A program made the position numbers and the translations under genes. Positions 55,352 through 63,787 of a DNA stretch of 64,000 nt are shown here, one piece after another. The notes under the pieces are model-generated. The model was given only the letters and a program-made list of their open reading frames with translations. It did no database searches and was not told the DNA's origin. Each line of letters opens with the position of its first letter. Position 1 is the stretch's first letter. The stretch comes from Actinopolymorpha sp. NPDC004070 (GTDB taxonomy: Bacteria > Actinomycetota > Actinomycetes > Propionibacteriales > Actinopolymorphaceae): contig NZ_JBEXMJ010000007.1 in assembly GCF_040610475.1 (NCBI RefSeq), forward strand, positions 277,755 through 341,754, given 5' to 3'.

Positions 55352-56419
55352 GTGACCATCCGGCGCTGGGTCCTGCACGTCGACCTCGACCAGTTCATCG
55401 CCGCCGTCGAGGTGCTTCGCCGTCCTGAACTCACCGGCCGTCCGGTAGTGGTCGGTGGTTCCGGCGACCCGACCCAGCGCGGGGTGGTGGCCACCGCGTC
55501 GTACGAGGCCCGCGAGTTCGGGGTGCGGTCGGGGATGCCGCTGCGCACGGCCGCGAAGCGGTGCCCGGACGCGGTGTTCCTGGCCGCCGACCACCCGGCG
55601 TACGAAGAGGCATCGGCGCGGGTGATGGACACCCTGCGGGAGTTTCCCGCCGTGGTCGAGGTGATGGGCTGGGACGAGGCGTTCCTGGAGGTGCACACCG
55701 AGGATCCCGAATCGGTGGCCCGCGAGATTCAGCAGGCGGTACGCGAACGAACCCGGCTGAACTGCTCGGTCGGCGTCGGGGACAACAAGCTTCGCGCGAA
55801 GCTGGCCACCGGTTTCGGCAAGCCAGCCGGGGTGTTCCGGCTCACCGAGGACAACTGGTGGCCGGTGATGGGCGACCTGCCCACCGAGGCGCTGTGGGGG
55901 ATCGGGACGAAGACCGCCCGCAAGCTCGCCGACCTCGGGATCGGCAGTGTGCGCGGGCTGGCGGCCGCGGATCCACACCTGCTCGCGGACCGGCTGGGGC
56001 CGACGATGGGCCCGTGGTATCGCCGGCTCGCCCGTGGTGCGGACACCTCGCCGGTGGTCGGTACGCCGTACGTGCCACGCTCACGCAGCCGGGAGACGAC
56101 GTTCCAGGAGAACCTCACCGACTGGGCCGCCGTTCACGCCCAGGTCGTCCTGCTCGCCGCGCGGGTGTCGGAGGACGTACGGGCTGAGGGCCGGCCGGCG
56201 GCGCGGGTGGGAATCAAGGTGCGCTTCGCGCCGTTCGTGACGCTGACCCGCAGCGTGCGGTTGCCCGCGCCGACCAGTGACCCGGCCGCGATCGAGGCGG
56301 GCGCGCTGGCGGCGCTGGACAGGTTCTCGGTAGAGGAGCGCACGAACCGGCACGGCGGTGACCGGGCGGTCCGGCTGCTGGGAGTGCGGGCGGAGTTCGC
56401 CGAGCAGGCGGAGTCCTGA
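55352..56419 (+). CDS. DinB2-type Y-family DNA polymerase with Ile at the steric-gate position
   Basis: GTG 55352 gives 355 residues. HVDLDQFIAAVE (9-20) and GWDEAFLEV supply the catalytic carboxylates, ATASYEAREFGVRSGMP the finger region, and GIGTKTARKLADLGI the thumb helix-hairpin-helix. The steric gate that excludes ribonucleotides is Phe13 in E. coli DinB; here the aligned residue is Ile16. Mycobacterial DinB2 has Leu14 in the same HVDLDQF context and inserts ribonucleotides readily. The chain lacks a beta-clamp-binding tail that I can recognise. It is transcribed with an MFS pump, not from an SOS promoter. Confidence 0.9.
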   Translation: MTIRRWVLHVDLDQFIAAVEVLRRPELTGRPVVVGGSGDPTQRGVVATASYEAREFGVRSGMPLRTAAKRCPDAVFLAADHPAYEEASARVMDTLREFPAVVEVMGWDEAFLEVHTEDPESVAREIQQAVRERTRLNCSVGVGDNKLRAKLATGFGKPAGVFRLTEDNWWPVMGDLPTEALWGIGTKTARKLADLGIGSVRGLAAADPHLLADRLGPTMGPWYRRLARGADTSPVVGTPYVPRSRSRETTFQENLTDWAAVHAQVVLLAARVSEDVRAEGRPAARVGIKVRFAPFVTLTRSVRLPAPTSDPAAIEAGALAALDRFSVEERTNRHGGDRAVRLLGVRAEFAEQAES

Positions 56420-56464
56420 CCCTGGGGGGTGCGCCGACGGCCCGCGAGGGCGGTAGCCCACGGG

Positions 56465-57289
56465 TCACACCGGCAGGAGGTACCTGCGTTCGCGTCCGTA
56501 CGCGGTGAAGCCGGCCCGGCGCAGGATGGGACCCGACGTCGCCACCCGGCCCTTCACCAGGCCCAGGGTCGCGCCGTGGTCGCGGGCGATCGCCAGTCTG
56601 GTCGCCAGGACCGCGCGGTAGGCGCCGCCGCCACGTAGCGCGGTCCGGGTCGCCGCACCCCACAACTGGGCCACCCCTTCGGCGAGGGTGCAGTCGCCCG
56701 TGGCGGCGGGCTCGTTCCCGGCGTACGCCACCACGCGGAACTCCCCGCGCTCCTTGATCGGCCGCGCGCAGTCGGCGAGTTCGTGGTCGAGCTGGTCGGC
56801 CGGCGGCGGTTCGCCTCCCCACACCTCCCGCGACACCAGGTGCGCGTCGGCCAGGGTCTGGGCGTCGTCGACGGGCACGCACCGGATGTCGACCGCGCCG
56901 ACGTCGGGCAGCGGGCCGGTCAGGTCGTACGCGAGGACGTCCACGGTTTCGCTGAGCGCCGCACCGGCCGTGCGCAGCCAGGGCTCCAGCTCCGTGGGCC
57001 GGCTCGCGGACGACAGCCACCAGCTCACCTGGTCCCGGCCCCACCTGCGTACCTGACCGGCGACCTCCTGGACGAGGGCGTCCGCGGGCCGATCGGAGCG
57101 GCACCAGGCGACCTGGGTGCCGGAGGAGAACCACTCGGGGTAGCCGATCAGGTGGTAGTCGTCGGTGCGTACTTCCATGGCGCCGTCGGGCACCCACACC
57201 CAGTCCGCGGCGGCGGCCAGGATGCGGTCCCGCGTCCACTCACCCGCGAGGTCGATCCCGGGCGTTGGCGCTCCGGAGCCGGCCGTCAT
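56465..57289 (-). CDS. GNAT family N-acetyltransferase
   Basis: The 274-residue product shows GNAT features only in the second half (about 140-270): the EFRVVAYAGNEPAATGD strands and RGGGAYRAVLATRLAIARDHG. That last stretch sits at the acetyl-CoA loop position but lacks a clean RxxGxG. The N-terminal half is a related, degenerate domain. The substrate is unknown. Its start overlaps the stop of the proline-rich protein gene by four bases (ATGA), so they are translationally coupled. Confidence 0.75.
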   Translation of the reverse strand: MTAGSGAPTPGIDLAGEWTRDRILAAAADWVWVPDGAMEVRTDDYHLIGYPEWFSSGTQVAWCRSDRPADALVQEVAGQVRRWGRDQVSWWLSSASRPTELEPWLRTAGAALSETVDVLAYDLTGPLPDVGAVDIRCVPVDDAQTLADAHLVSREVWGGEPPPADQLDHELADCARPIKERGEFRVVAYAGNEPAATGDCTLAEGVAQLWGAATRTALRGGGAYRAVLATRLAIARDHGATLGLVKGRVATSGPILRRAGFTAYGRERRYLLPV

Positions 57290-58194
57290 GAGGCATGACC
57301 CCCGCCGTGACCCTGGCCGTGACCGCGGCTGCGACCGCCGACAGTGGAGCCCGCCGCCGACAGCGGTGGGGACTTCGGCGACGACCTGTGTGCCGGAGCC
57401 GGTGGTGGTGTGGCCATGGCCGGTGCCGGCGTGGCCGGTGCCGGCGTGGCTGGTGCCGGCGTGGCTGGTGCCGGCGTGGCCGGCGTCGCGGACCGGATGG
57501 GCTGGAGGGCTTCCACGGGAGGCTCGGAGCGCGGGCGCTGGCGCGAGCTGTCCTGGCCAGGCGTCCGGTCGTCGCCGAGACGGTGCGGGTGCCTGTCCGC
57601 CTCGTAGCCGGGCCCGGTCTGCGGATCGGGCGTGTGGGGCGGTCGCTTGCCGGGGGACCGACTGGCCGGCCCGTCCGCCGTGTCGGCCGGGGGCGTCACG
57701 GTCGGGGACGCCGTCGGCTCGTCCGGGGCTCCTCCGGGGCGCCGTCCCTGCGAGGCCGGCGTCCGAGGCTTCCGGGCAGGCGGCGGGGTGTCGACGTCCG
57801 GCGGTGAGACGGTGTAGGGCGCCGGGTCCCGGCGGGAGATGTCGACCTCGGCGCCGGGAGCAGCCGGACCGACGCCGTTACGGGAGGGTGGCGCCGGGCG
57901 CTCGGCGGCCGGACTCCCCGCGTCCTCGGTGTTGGTGGTGAACGTCGTCGCCGGCTGGGGCTCGGGAGCGGAGAAGGCCTGGACGTAGCCGAGCACGCTG
58001 CCGAGACCGGCGACCACCCCGAACGCGACCAGCACCTGACGACGTCGGCACGCCGAGCGCGACGGCGACTCCTCGACCCACACCTGCCAGCCGTAGGGCG
58101 GTGGTCCCCATGCGGGGTCCGGCTTCCAGTGGGGAGGCGGAGTCCAGCCTGCCGGGACCGGCCAGTTGGGCGGCGCGTTGAACCGTGCGGGCAT
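57286..58194 (-). CDS. Proline-rich single-pass membrane protein
   Basis: The product is 302 residues from ATG 58194. The N-terminus (FNAPPNWPVPAGWTPPPHW) is a Pro/Trp module seen at the cytoplasmic end of many actinobacterial membrane proteins. One membrane helix (about 52-73) follows. The remaining 230 residues are Pro/Thr/Ser-rich, wall-spanning in style, with a TPAPA repeat and a His/Gly tail. No catalytic domain is seen. The ATGA overlap with the GNAT gene hints at a functional link. Confidence 0.7.
   Translation of the reverse strand: MPARFNAPPNWPVPAGWTPPPHWKPDPAWGPPPYGWQVWVEESPSRSACRRRQVLVAFGVVAGLGSVLGYVQAFSAPEPQPATTFTTNTEDAGSPAAERPAPPSRNGVGPAAPGAEVDISRRDPAPYTVSPPDVDTPPPARKPRTPASQGRRPGGAPDEPTASPTVTPPADTADGPASRSPGKRPPHTPDPQTGPGYEADRHPHRLGDDRTPGQDSSRQRPRSEPPVEALQPIRSATPATPAPATPAPATPAPATPAPAMATPPPAPAHRSSPKSPPLSAAGSTVGGRSRGHGQGHGGGHAS
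57422..57481 (-). repeat. 15-base tandem repeat coding TPAPA units
   Basis: Four in-frame copies of GGTGCCGGCGTGGCC/T (plus-strand sense) encode ATPAP-type pentapeptides in the proline-rich protein. Copy number is likely to vary between strains. Confidence 0.85.
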
Positions 58195-58304
58195 GACGTA
58201 CTCCTCCGACCAAACCGATCGCGAGCATAGAGCCTCGCGCGGCCGGCCGCAGGCCATCGGTCACATGATGGATGCCCGGATCAGATCTCCCGGCGTTACG
58301 GAGC

Positions 58305-58751
58305 TCAGGCCACCAACGCGGGAAGGAACCCAACGCGCTTGTTGCCGGCGCACATCCAGCCCTGGTCGGTCAGCAGCACCAGCGTTCCGTCGAGCACCGG
58401 AAGCCGGTGCTCGGCTTCTCGCCAGCCGTCGAACCATCGCTGGTCCTCGCTGGTGACGACCAGCGGACCCCGGCGTACGACGACGGTCAGGAAGGTATGT
58501 CGTGGCTGCCCGAGGATCAGCCGCGGCCCGAACAGCCGCTCCGCCGCCCGCTGGATCAGGACGCCGCAGTGGCGGGCCTGCTCCGGCGCCTGCGCGGCGT
58601 CGTAGAGGACGGTCGTGTCGAGCAGGTGCTGGATCGTGCTGGGGTGCTCGACCAGCCCGATGATGACCATGCCGGGCCGCAGCTGGTGGCGCCGGGCGAT
58701 CCCGGCGAGAGCCGCGGCCGGATCGCGAAGGTCCGACCTGGAAGTGGCCAT
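58305..58751 (-). CDS. Uncharacterised protein
   Basis: This 148-residue frame starts at ATG 58751 (MATSRSDLRDP). It alternates hydrophobic strands and helices (MVIIGLVEHPSTIQHLLDTT, TFLTVVVRRGPLVVTSEDQ) like a compact alpha/beta protein, with no membrane segment. I do not recognise the family. It lies in a same-strand row with the UTRA regulator upstream and the proline-rich protein downstream. The TATCAG sequence just before its start could be a promoter element. Confidence 0.6.
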   Translation of the reverse strand: MATSRSDLRDPAAALAGIARRHQLRPGMVIIGLVEHPSTIQHLLDTTVLYDAAQAPEQARHCGVLIQRAAERLFGPRLILGQPRHTFLTVVVRRGPLVVTSEDQRWFDGWREAEHRLPVLDGTLVLLTDQGWMCAGNKRVGFLPALVA

Positions 58752-58809
58752 ACCTGATAGTGCGCCATTTTCACCACCCAGGTGAGTCGTTTTCCACAGG
58801 TGGATATCT

Positions 58810-59664
58810 TCATGTTGCTTTCTGTCGTACCCGGCGACCGTTCCCGGCCGCCGGGTCGGCGTGGTCGGCGTGGTCGTGGTGGTCGGCGTGGTCGTGGTGG
58901 TCGGCACCGCGCCTGGCGCGGGCCAGGACGTCGTACCTGTCGCCGCGGTAGAGGGAGCGTTCGGCCTCCAGCGCCCGGCCGGCGCCGTCCCGGGTCACCG
59001 CCTCGATCAGCAGGCAGGGCTGGCCGATGGCGACCTCCAGCAGTTCGGCGTCGTGCGGCTCCGGCAGCACCGCGAGGATGCGGGCCTCGCTGGTGGCCGG
59101 TCGTACGCCGAAGCGTTCCTCCAGCGTGTCGAACAGCGACTGGTGCTCCCACGCCACCTCGTCCAGGCCCGGAAACCTGGCGAGGGACACGTCCGTACTC
59201 TCTCGGGCCATGGGGTCCCCGTCCGCCGTCCGCAGTCGTACGAGGTGCAGGACGGGCGAACCCGGCTCGACCTCCAGCCGTGCGGCCACCCGTGGGCCGG
59301 CCGGCTCCACCGACGAGGACAGCACCCGGGAGCCGGGGGACAGCCCGCGGGCCCGCATGTCCCGGCTGAACGACGTGAGCAGGTCGGTGTGCGCGGGCCG
59401 GGGTTCGGCGACGACGGTCCCGTGCCCGTGCCGCCGGAACAGGACACCGTCCGTCACGAGTCGTTGGATTTCCTGGCGTACGGTCGTTCGGGAGATCTCG
59501 AAGTGATCGGCGAGGACGCGTTCGGACGGCAACAGCGCGCCCGGCGGCAAGCGTCCGGCCAGGTCCTCCAGTATCTTGCGCAACTGGTGGCCCTTGGGTC
59601 GGCCGGCCGACAGGGCGCCGGTCGTCAACGTGCTCGGGTCGATCTCGTGACGGGTCCGCGACAT
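58810..59664 (-). CDS. GntR family regulator with UTRA domain
   Basis: The product is 284 residues. The winged helix (about 25-90) contains LLPSERVLADHFEISRTTVRQEIQRLV. The UTRA effector domain (95-250) has the usual FSRDMRARGLSPGSRVLS opening and ends with a YRGDRYD motif. UTRA regulators bind sugar phosphates or amino-acid derivatives. The last 35 residues include an odd His/Asp/Ala repeat (HDHADHHDHADHAD) unrelated to the fold. The target is unknown; the divergent gene at 59772 is a candidate. Confidence 0.88.
   Translation of the reverse strand: MSRTRHEIDPSTLTTGALSAGRPKGHQLRKILEDLAGRLPPGALLPSERVLADHFEISRTTVRQEIQRLVTDGVLFRRHGHGTVVAEPRPAHTDLLTSFSRDMRARGLSPGSRVLSSSVEPAGPRVAARLEVEPGSPVLHLVRLRTADGDPMARESTDVSLARFPGLDEVAWEHQSLFDTLEERFGVRPATSEARILAVLPEPHDAELLEVAIGQPCLLIEAVTRDGAGRALEAERSLYRGDRYDVLARARRGADHHDHADHHDHADHADPAAGNGRRVRQKAT
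58861..58905 (-). repeat. 18-base tandem repeat coding a His/Asp tail
   Basis: Two and a half exact copies of an 18-base unit (GTGGTCGGCGTGGTCGTG on the plus strand) encode the DHHDHADH-type tail of the UTRA regulator. Confidence 0.8.
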
Positions 59665-59771
59665 GGTCCAGTATCGACCTGGGGAACTGCCCGAGATCGT
59701 CTCGTCCTCGCTCGGCGCCTTGTGTGATCCTGGAGACGCCAGTGATCATCAGCTGGAGAGGGTGTTGCCGG

Positions 59772-61223
59772 ATGGGTCGCCACGACATGCTGCTGGCGCG
59801 GATGCCCGAGGACCTCGTCGACGACGCCCGCAACGTCGTCGACCTCCTCGTGGGCGATCTCCGGGACTTCAGCGAGGTCGGCCAGATCGAGATCCAGCGG
59901 TTCCTCTGGATCCTGCTTCCGGTCACGTGGGGCCTGCCCTCGCAGGAGTGGCCCCGGGTCGCCGAGGCGGCCGCCCAGCTCCTGGACCTCGCCAGCCGGC
60001 CCACCCTCGCCGGGCACGCCCGCTCGGAGGAGACCCGGCAGGTGTTCGCGGCGTACGCCCGGTCGCGCGAGGAAGGGATCGAGGCCGCCAACGCCGCGAT
60101 CGAGCGCACGGGCACCAACCCACCCGACACCGACCTGCTGACCTGGCGCCGGAGTGTCAGCAGCGCCGAGGCGAGCGCCTACGACGAACTGCAGCGGGTG
60201 CTGGAGACGGCCATCATCGCCGGGGAGTACGAACCCGGCCGGCCGGGCTGGCGGCGCCGGCAGCAGGCGCTGACCGAACGCTGGCTCACCACGCCGTCGC
60301 GGTACTTCCACAACGAGCGTCCCCTCGACGTCATCCACAAGGACCGCCGGCAGACCTGGATCGACGCGGGCCCGCAGATCCGCGGTCGTGTCCTCGGTCT
60401 GGTCGAGCCGCTGATCCACCGCCCGGTGACGGTGCCCTCCGCCGAGCCCGAGCCGCTGGTGTGGCTGCTCTCCCGGATCGGCGACGGCGTGCGCCTCACC
60501 CAGCGCGGGTACATCCCGCCGGAGATCGCGCGCGAGGCCGACGAGCTGTTCGGCTGGAAGCCGACGCCCGGCCGGGTGAGCCGTGAGCTGGACCTGCCGC
60601 AGTTGCGTGACCTCCACCTTCTGGTCCGCCGCCACAAGCTGGTGGTCAAGCGGCAGGGCATGCTCCGCCTGTCGGCGCGGGGCCGGGCCGCGCTGGAGGA
60701 GCCGGTCAAGCTGTGGGAGCTCGCGGCGCGGGCCTGGCTCGGCGACTCGCCGTACGACCAGGCGGTGAACGAGGTCGCCGCAGCGATGCTGCTGACCAAG
60801 CCCACGTACTGGGTGCAGATGGCTGCGGCGGCGCACGAGATGGTCTCACCGATGTTCCGCACCCTCGAGGGGGAGCCGGTCCACTGGCGGCTGACCCAGG
60901 CGGCGATCTGGATCTGGCTTCGGCGCGGGGCGATGTTCGGTTTCGTGACGTACGACCCGGAGGGCTGGGGAGGCGACCTGGGGGAGGACACCGCGGAGGA
61001 CGAGATCTGCCCGGACTGCGGCGGCTCCGTCCGGAGCGGCTCCGACCTCGACGACGCCTACGAAGCCGACGCCGATGACGCCGATGACACCGATGGCAGT
61101 GACACCGATGGCAGTGACGACGATGACGGTGCCGAGGACAAGGGTGTTCACCTGTTGAGCGAGACCGGGCGGTCGGCCGCGGTGACCGCGCTACGGCTGC
61201 GCGCCAACGACCCGCACGACTGA
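59772..61223 (+). CDS. Uncharacterised protein with pRiA4b ORF-3-like helical module and acidic tail
   Basis: ATG 59772 after GGAGAGGG gives 483 residues. The region around LTQRGYIPPEIAREADELFG and the following LRDLHLLVRRHKLVVKRQGM resembles a winged-helix-like module found at the C-terminus of plasmid pRiA4b ORF-3 family proteins. The similarity is by pattern only. A CPDCGG knuckle near residue 417 may bind zinc with unseen partners. A run of Asp-rich repeats (DADDADDTDGSDTDGS) follows. The function is unknown. It lies divergent from a UTRA-type regulator, 107 bases away. Confidence 0.65.
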   Translation: MGRHDMLLARMPEDLVDDARNVVDLLVGDLRDFSEVGQIEIQRFLWILLPVTWGLPSQEWPRVAEAAAQLLDLASRPTLAGHARSEETRQVFAAYARSREEGIEAANAAIERTGTNPPDTDLLTWRRSVSSAEASAYDELQRVLETAIIAGEYEPGRPGWRRRQQALTERWLTTPSRYFHNERPLDVIHKDRRQTWIDAGPQIRGRVLGLVEPLIHRPVTVPSAEPEPLVWLLSRIGDGVRLTQRGYIPPEIAREADELFGWKPTPGRVSRELDLPQLRDLHLLVRRHKLVVKRQGMLRLSARGRAALEEPVKLWELAARAWLGDSPYDQAVNEVAAAMLLTKPTYWVQMAAAAHEMVSPMFRTLEGEPVHWRLTQAAIWIWLRRGAMFGFVTYDPEGWGGDLGEDTAEDEICPDCGGSVRSGSDLDDAYEADADDADDTDGSDTDGSDDDDGAEDKGVHLLSETGRSAAVTALRLRANDPHD

Positions 61224-61300
61224 CCGGCCCGTACGACTGACCGGCCCGTACGACCGACCGGCCCGTACGACCGACCGCCCTTGGGACCGACCGCCCGAAT
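61218..61300. repeat. 17-base tandem repeat across a stop codon
   Basis: Three near-identical copies of GACTGACCGGCCCGTAC start at 61218, and two shorter degenerate copies run to 61300. The first copy contains the last codon and TGA stop of the preceding gene. Confidence 0.8.
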
Positions 61301-61326
61301 GACACCGTCTCGGACGGCTCAGGAAC

Positions 61327-62118
61327 TCAGCGCTCCCGGGGCGGGCACACCTCGTCGGTGAAGCTCGTCACCGCACGCAGCCACTGCTCGGGGACGTCGC
61401 GGTGCAGGTGGTGTCCGCCGGAGAGGACGACGAAGCGGTCGGCGGGTACGCACCGCTCCGCTGCCAGCCGGTCCAGGCCGCGCAACGTGCTCAGGCGGCC
61501 GGTACCGGACGGGTGGGGTTCGTCGGGCGCGACGAGGAACAGCGCGGGGACACGCAGCGTACCCACCAGGGCCGGCAGGTCCCACGGACGCGGCTGACGC
61601 AGACCGGCGAGGAGCTGCTCGGCGTCGGCGGCGGCGATCGCCTCGGTCGCGTGCGCGATGTCCTCCGGACGCCACTGGGGATGGTTGCTGCGGAGCTGGA
61701 GTTCTAGATGTTCGGGGTCCGAACGCGCGACCGTGGTCGCCGCGACGACCGCCTCGACGAGGGCGCCGCGGTCCTCCTCCCGGGAGCTGAGCGGCTCCTC
61801 CAGAACGACCGCCTGGGCGAGGTCGACGAACCGGTTCGCCAGGGCCAGGGCGACGACGGCGCCGAGCCCGTGGCCCGCGATGACGTCGACCCGGCCGGGC
61901 AGGCGTTCGGCGACGCCCTGCACCAGCGTCGGCAGGTCCAGTGGGCGCCCGTCGTGCGGACTGTCGCCGTGGCCGGGCAGTTCGACCGTGCTCACCTGCC
62001 ATCCCCGGTCGGCCAGTGCGGGGCCGACCCACCACCACGTGGAGGACTGGGACAGCTCTCCGTGCACCAACAGAATCCGGCCGCGCACAGGTCCGGGGCG
62101 CTCCCACCGAATGGTCAT
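61327..62118 (-). CDS. Alpha/beta-hydrolase fold protein lacking the nucleophile serine
   Basis: The 263-residue product starts at ATG 62118 (MTIRWERPGP). ILLVHGELSQSSTWWWVG is the oxyanion-side loop, and VELPGHGDSP is the usual second motif. The nucleophile elbow reads GHGLGA, with Gly84 where Ser is expected in GHSLG. A C-terminal GGHHLHRD retains the histidine. Either the protein is non-hydrolytic (cofactor-free, decarboxylating or scaffold) or this lineage has lost activity. It is divergent from the iminopeptidase gene. Confidence 0.85.
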   Translation of the reverse strand: MTIRWERPGPVRGRILLVHGELSQSSTWWWVGPALADRGWQVSTVELPGHGDSPHDGRPLDLPTLVQGVAERLPGRVDVIAGHGLGAVVALALANRFVDLAQAVVLEEPLSSREEDRGALVEAVVAATTVARSDPEHLELQLRSNHPQWRPEDIAHATEAIAAADAEQLLAGLRQPRPWDLPALVGTLRVPALFLVAPDEPHPSGTGRLSTLRGLDRLAAERCVPADRFVVLSGGHHLHRDVPEQWLRAVTSFTDEVCPPRER

Positions 62119-62413
62119 GCCGCATATGTAAGCGGACCGGCGATCTTTCGCCACGCCTTCCCCGCCTGACCACCGCTTTTGGCCACTGGCAGGAGCGGCA
62201 CCGGAACGCGCTGGTGCGACGGCCGAGGTGAGCGATGCCCGGGAAACGTACCCGTCGGCGGGCTGGGCGGGTTCCTACCGGCCGTGCGTCGTCGGCGCGC
62301 CCCTCTATCTTGACGGGGAGCGATCGGAGGGGCCGGGTGCTGCGCGCCCCGCCGGGCCGGTCGACGACCTCCGGCGGCCGGGTGCTGCCGGCCACCTAGC
62401 GAAGGAGGCGTCC

Positions 62414-63697
62414 GTGCGGTCGCGGACCTACCGTCAACGAGACCTTGCGTGCACCGAGTACTTCCTCGACGTACCGCTGGACCACACCCGACCCGACGGC
62501 GAGCGGATCGAGGTCTACGCGCGCGAGGTCGTGGACGCGGCGAAGGTCCACGCCGACCTGCCGCGGCTGGTGTATCTGCAGGGAGGACCCGGCGGCAAGG
62601 CACAGCGCCCGACCGGCCGGAGCGGATGGCTCGACCGCGCGCTGCGCGACTACCGTGTGGTCCTCCTCGACCAGCGGGGGACCGGCCTGTCCACCCCGGC
62701 CAACCGGCAGACCCTGCCACGACGGGGCGACGCCCGCGCCCAGGCGGACTACCTCACCCACTTCCGCGCTGACTCCATCGTCGCCGACGCCGAAGTCCTG
62801 CGCCGCGAACTCCAGGGAGACCAGCCGTGGAGCGCGCTCGGTCAAAGCTACGGCGGCTTCTGCGCCCTCACCTACCTCTCCTTCGCGCCGGAAGGACTCA
62901 AGGAGGTGTTCGTCACCGGCGGCCTGCCGCCCCTGTACGGGGGAGCGGACGACGTGTACGCGCTCACTTACGAGCGCACGGCGGAGAAGAACGCACGCTA
63001 CTTCGACCGCCATCCCGGCGACCGCGACCTGTGTGCGCGGATCGTGGAACACCTGTGCAACAACGAGGTTCACCTGCCGACCGGTGAACGCCTCACCGCC
63101 CGACGGTTCCAGACGGCGGGCATGGGGCTGGGCATGCGTGGAAACTTCGACGGCCTGCACTACCTGCTTGAGGAGGCGTTCGTCGACGGCGTCCGTGGGC
63201 CCGAGCTGTCCGACACGTTTCTGACAGGAGTTGCGGGTGGGGTGAGCTTTGTGACCAACCCGCTGTACGCGGTGCTGCACGAGTCGATCTACTGCCAGGG
63301 CGAGGCTTCGGACTGGTCGGCCGAACGCCTGTACGCGCAGCGGCCGGAGTTCGCCCTCGACGCGGACACGCCGTTCCTGTTCACCGGCGAGATGATCTAC
63401 CCGTTCGTGTTCGACGCCGATCCGGCGCTCGTTCCGCTGAGGGAGGCCGCCGACCTGCTCGCGGCCAAGGACGACTGGTCGGCGCTGTACGACCTGGATC
63501 GCCTTGCTCACAACGAGGTTCCGACGTACGCCGCGGTGTACTACGAGGACATGTACGTCGCCCGCGAGCATTCGCTGGCCACCGCCAACACGGTCGCCCG
63601 CCTCACCCCGTGGATCACCAACGAGCACGAGCACGACGGCCTGCGGTTGGGGGGTGTCTTCGGGCGGCTCCTCGATCTGGCGCGGGAGACCCCTTGA
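62414..63697 (+). CDS. Proline iminopeptidase-like alpha/beta hydrolase (S33)
   Basis: GTG 62414 behind AAGGAGG gives 427 residues. QGGPGGKAQ is the S33 oxyanion motif, LLDQRGTGLSTP the following strand, and Ser145 sits in GQSYGGFCA. A helical cap domain covers roughly 190-330, and a late His lies in NEHEHDG. It removes N-terminal proline or similar residues from peptides in the cytoplasm. No partner genes are evident. Confidence 0.9.
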   Translation: MRSRTYRQRDLACTEYFLDVPLDHTRPDGERIEVYAREVVDAAKVHADLPRLVYLQGGPGGKAQRPTGRSGWLDRALRDYRVVLLDQRGTGLSTPANRQTLPRRGDARAQADYLTHFRADSIVADAEVLRRELQGDQPWSALGQSYGGFCALTYLSFAPEGLKEVFVTGGLPPLYGGADDVYALTYERTAEKNARYFDRHPGDRDLCARIVEHLCNNEVHLPTGERLTARRFQTAGMGLGMRGNFDGLHYLLEEAFVDGVRGPELSDTFLTGVAGGVSFVTNPLYAVLHESIYCQGEASDWSAERLYAQRPEFALDADTPFLFTGEMIYPFVFDADPALVPLREAADLLAAKDDWSALYDLDRLAHNEVPTYAAVYYEDMYVAREHSLATANTVARLTPWITNEHEHDGLRLGGVFGRLLDLARETP

Positions 63698-63712
63698 GCC
63701 TCTGCCGGGTTT

Positions 63713-63762
63713 TTGTCCACAGGTAGCGGATCGGCGTGTTTTCGGGGTCGCGTTGTGGACAA
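63713..63762. other. Inverted pair of DnaA-box-like sequences
   Basis: TTGTCCACA (63713-63721) and its exact reverse complement TGTGGACAA (63754-63762) lie in the short gap before the DUF222-like gene. Both match the actinobacterial DnaA box. The pair could also be an operator. Confidence 0.4.
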
Positions 63763-63787
63763 CGGGTTACCTGTCGGTGGCAGCCTG

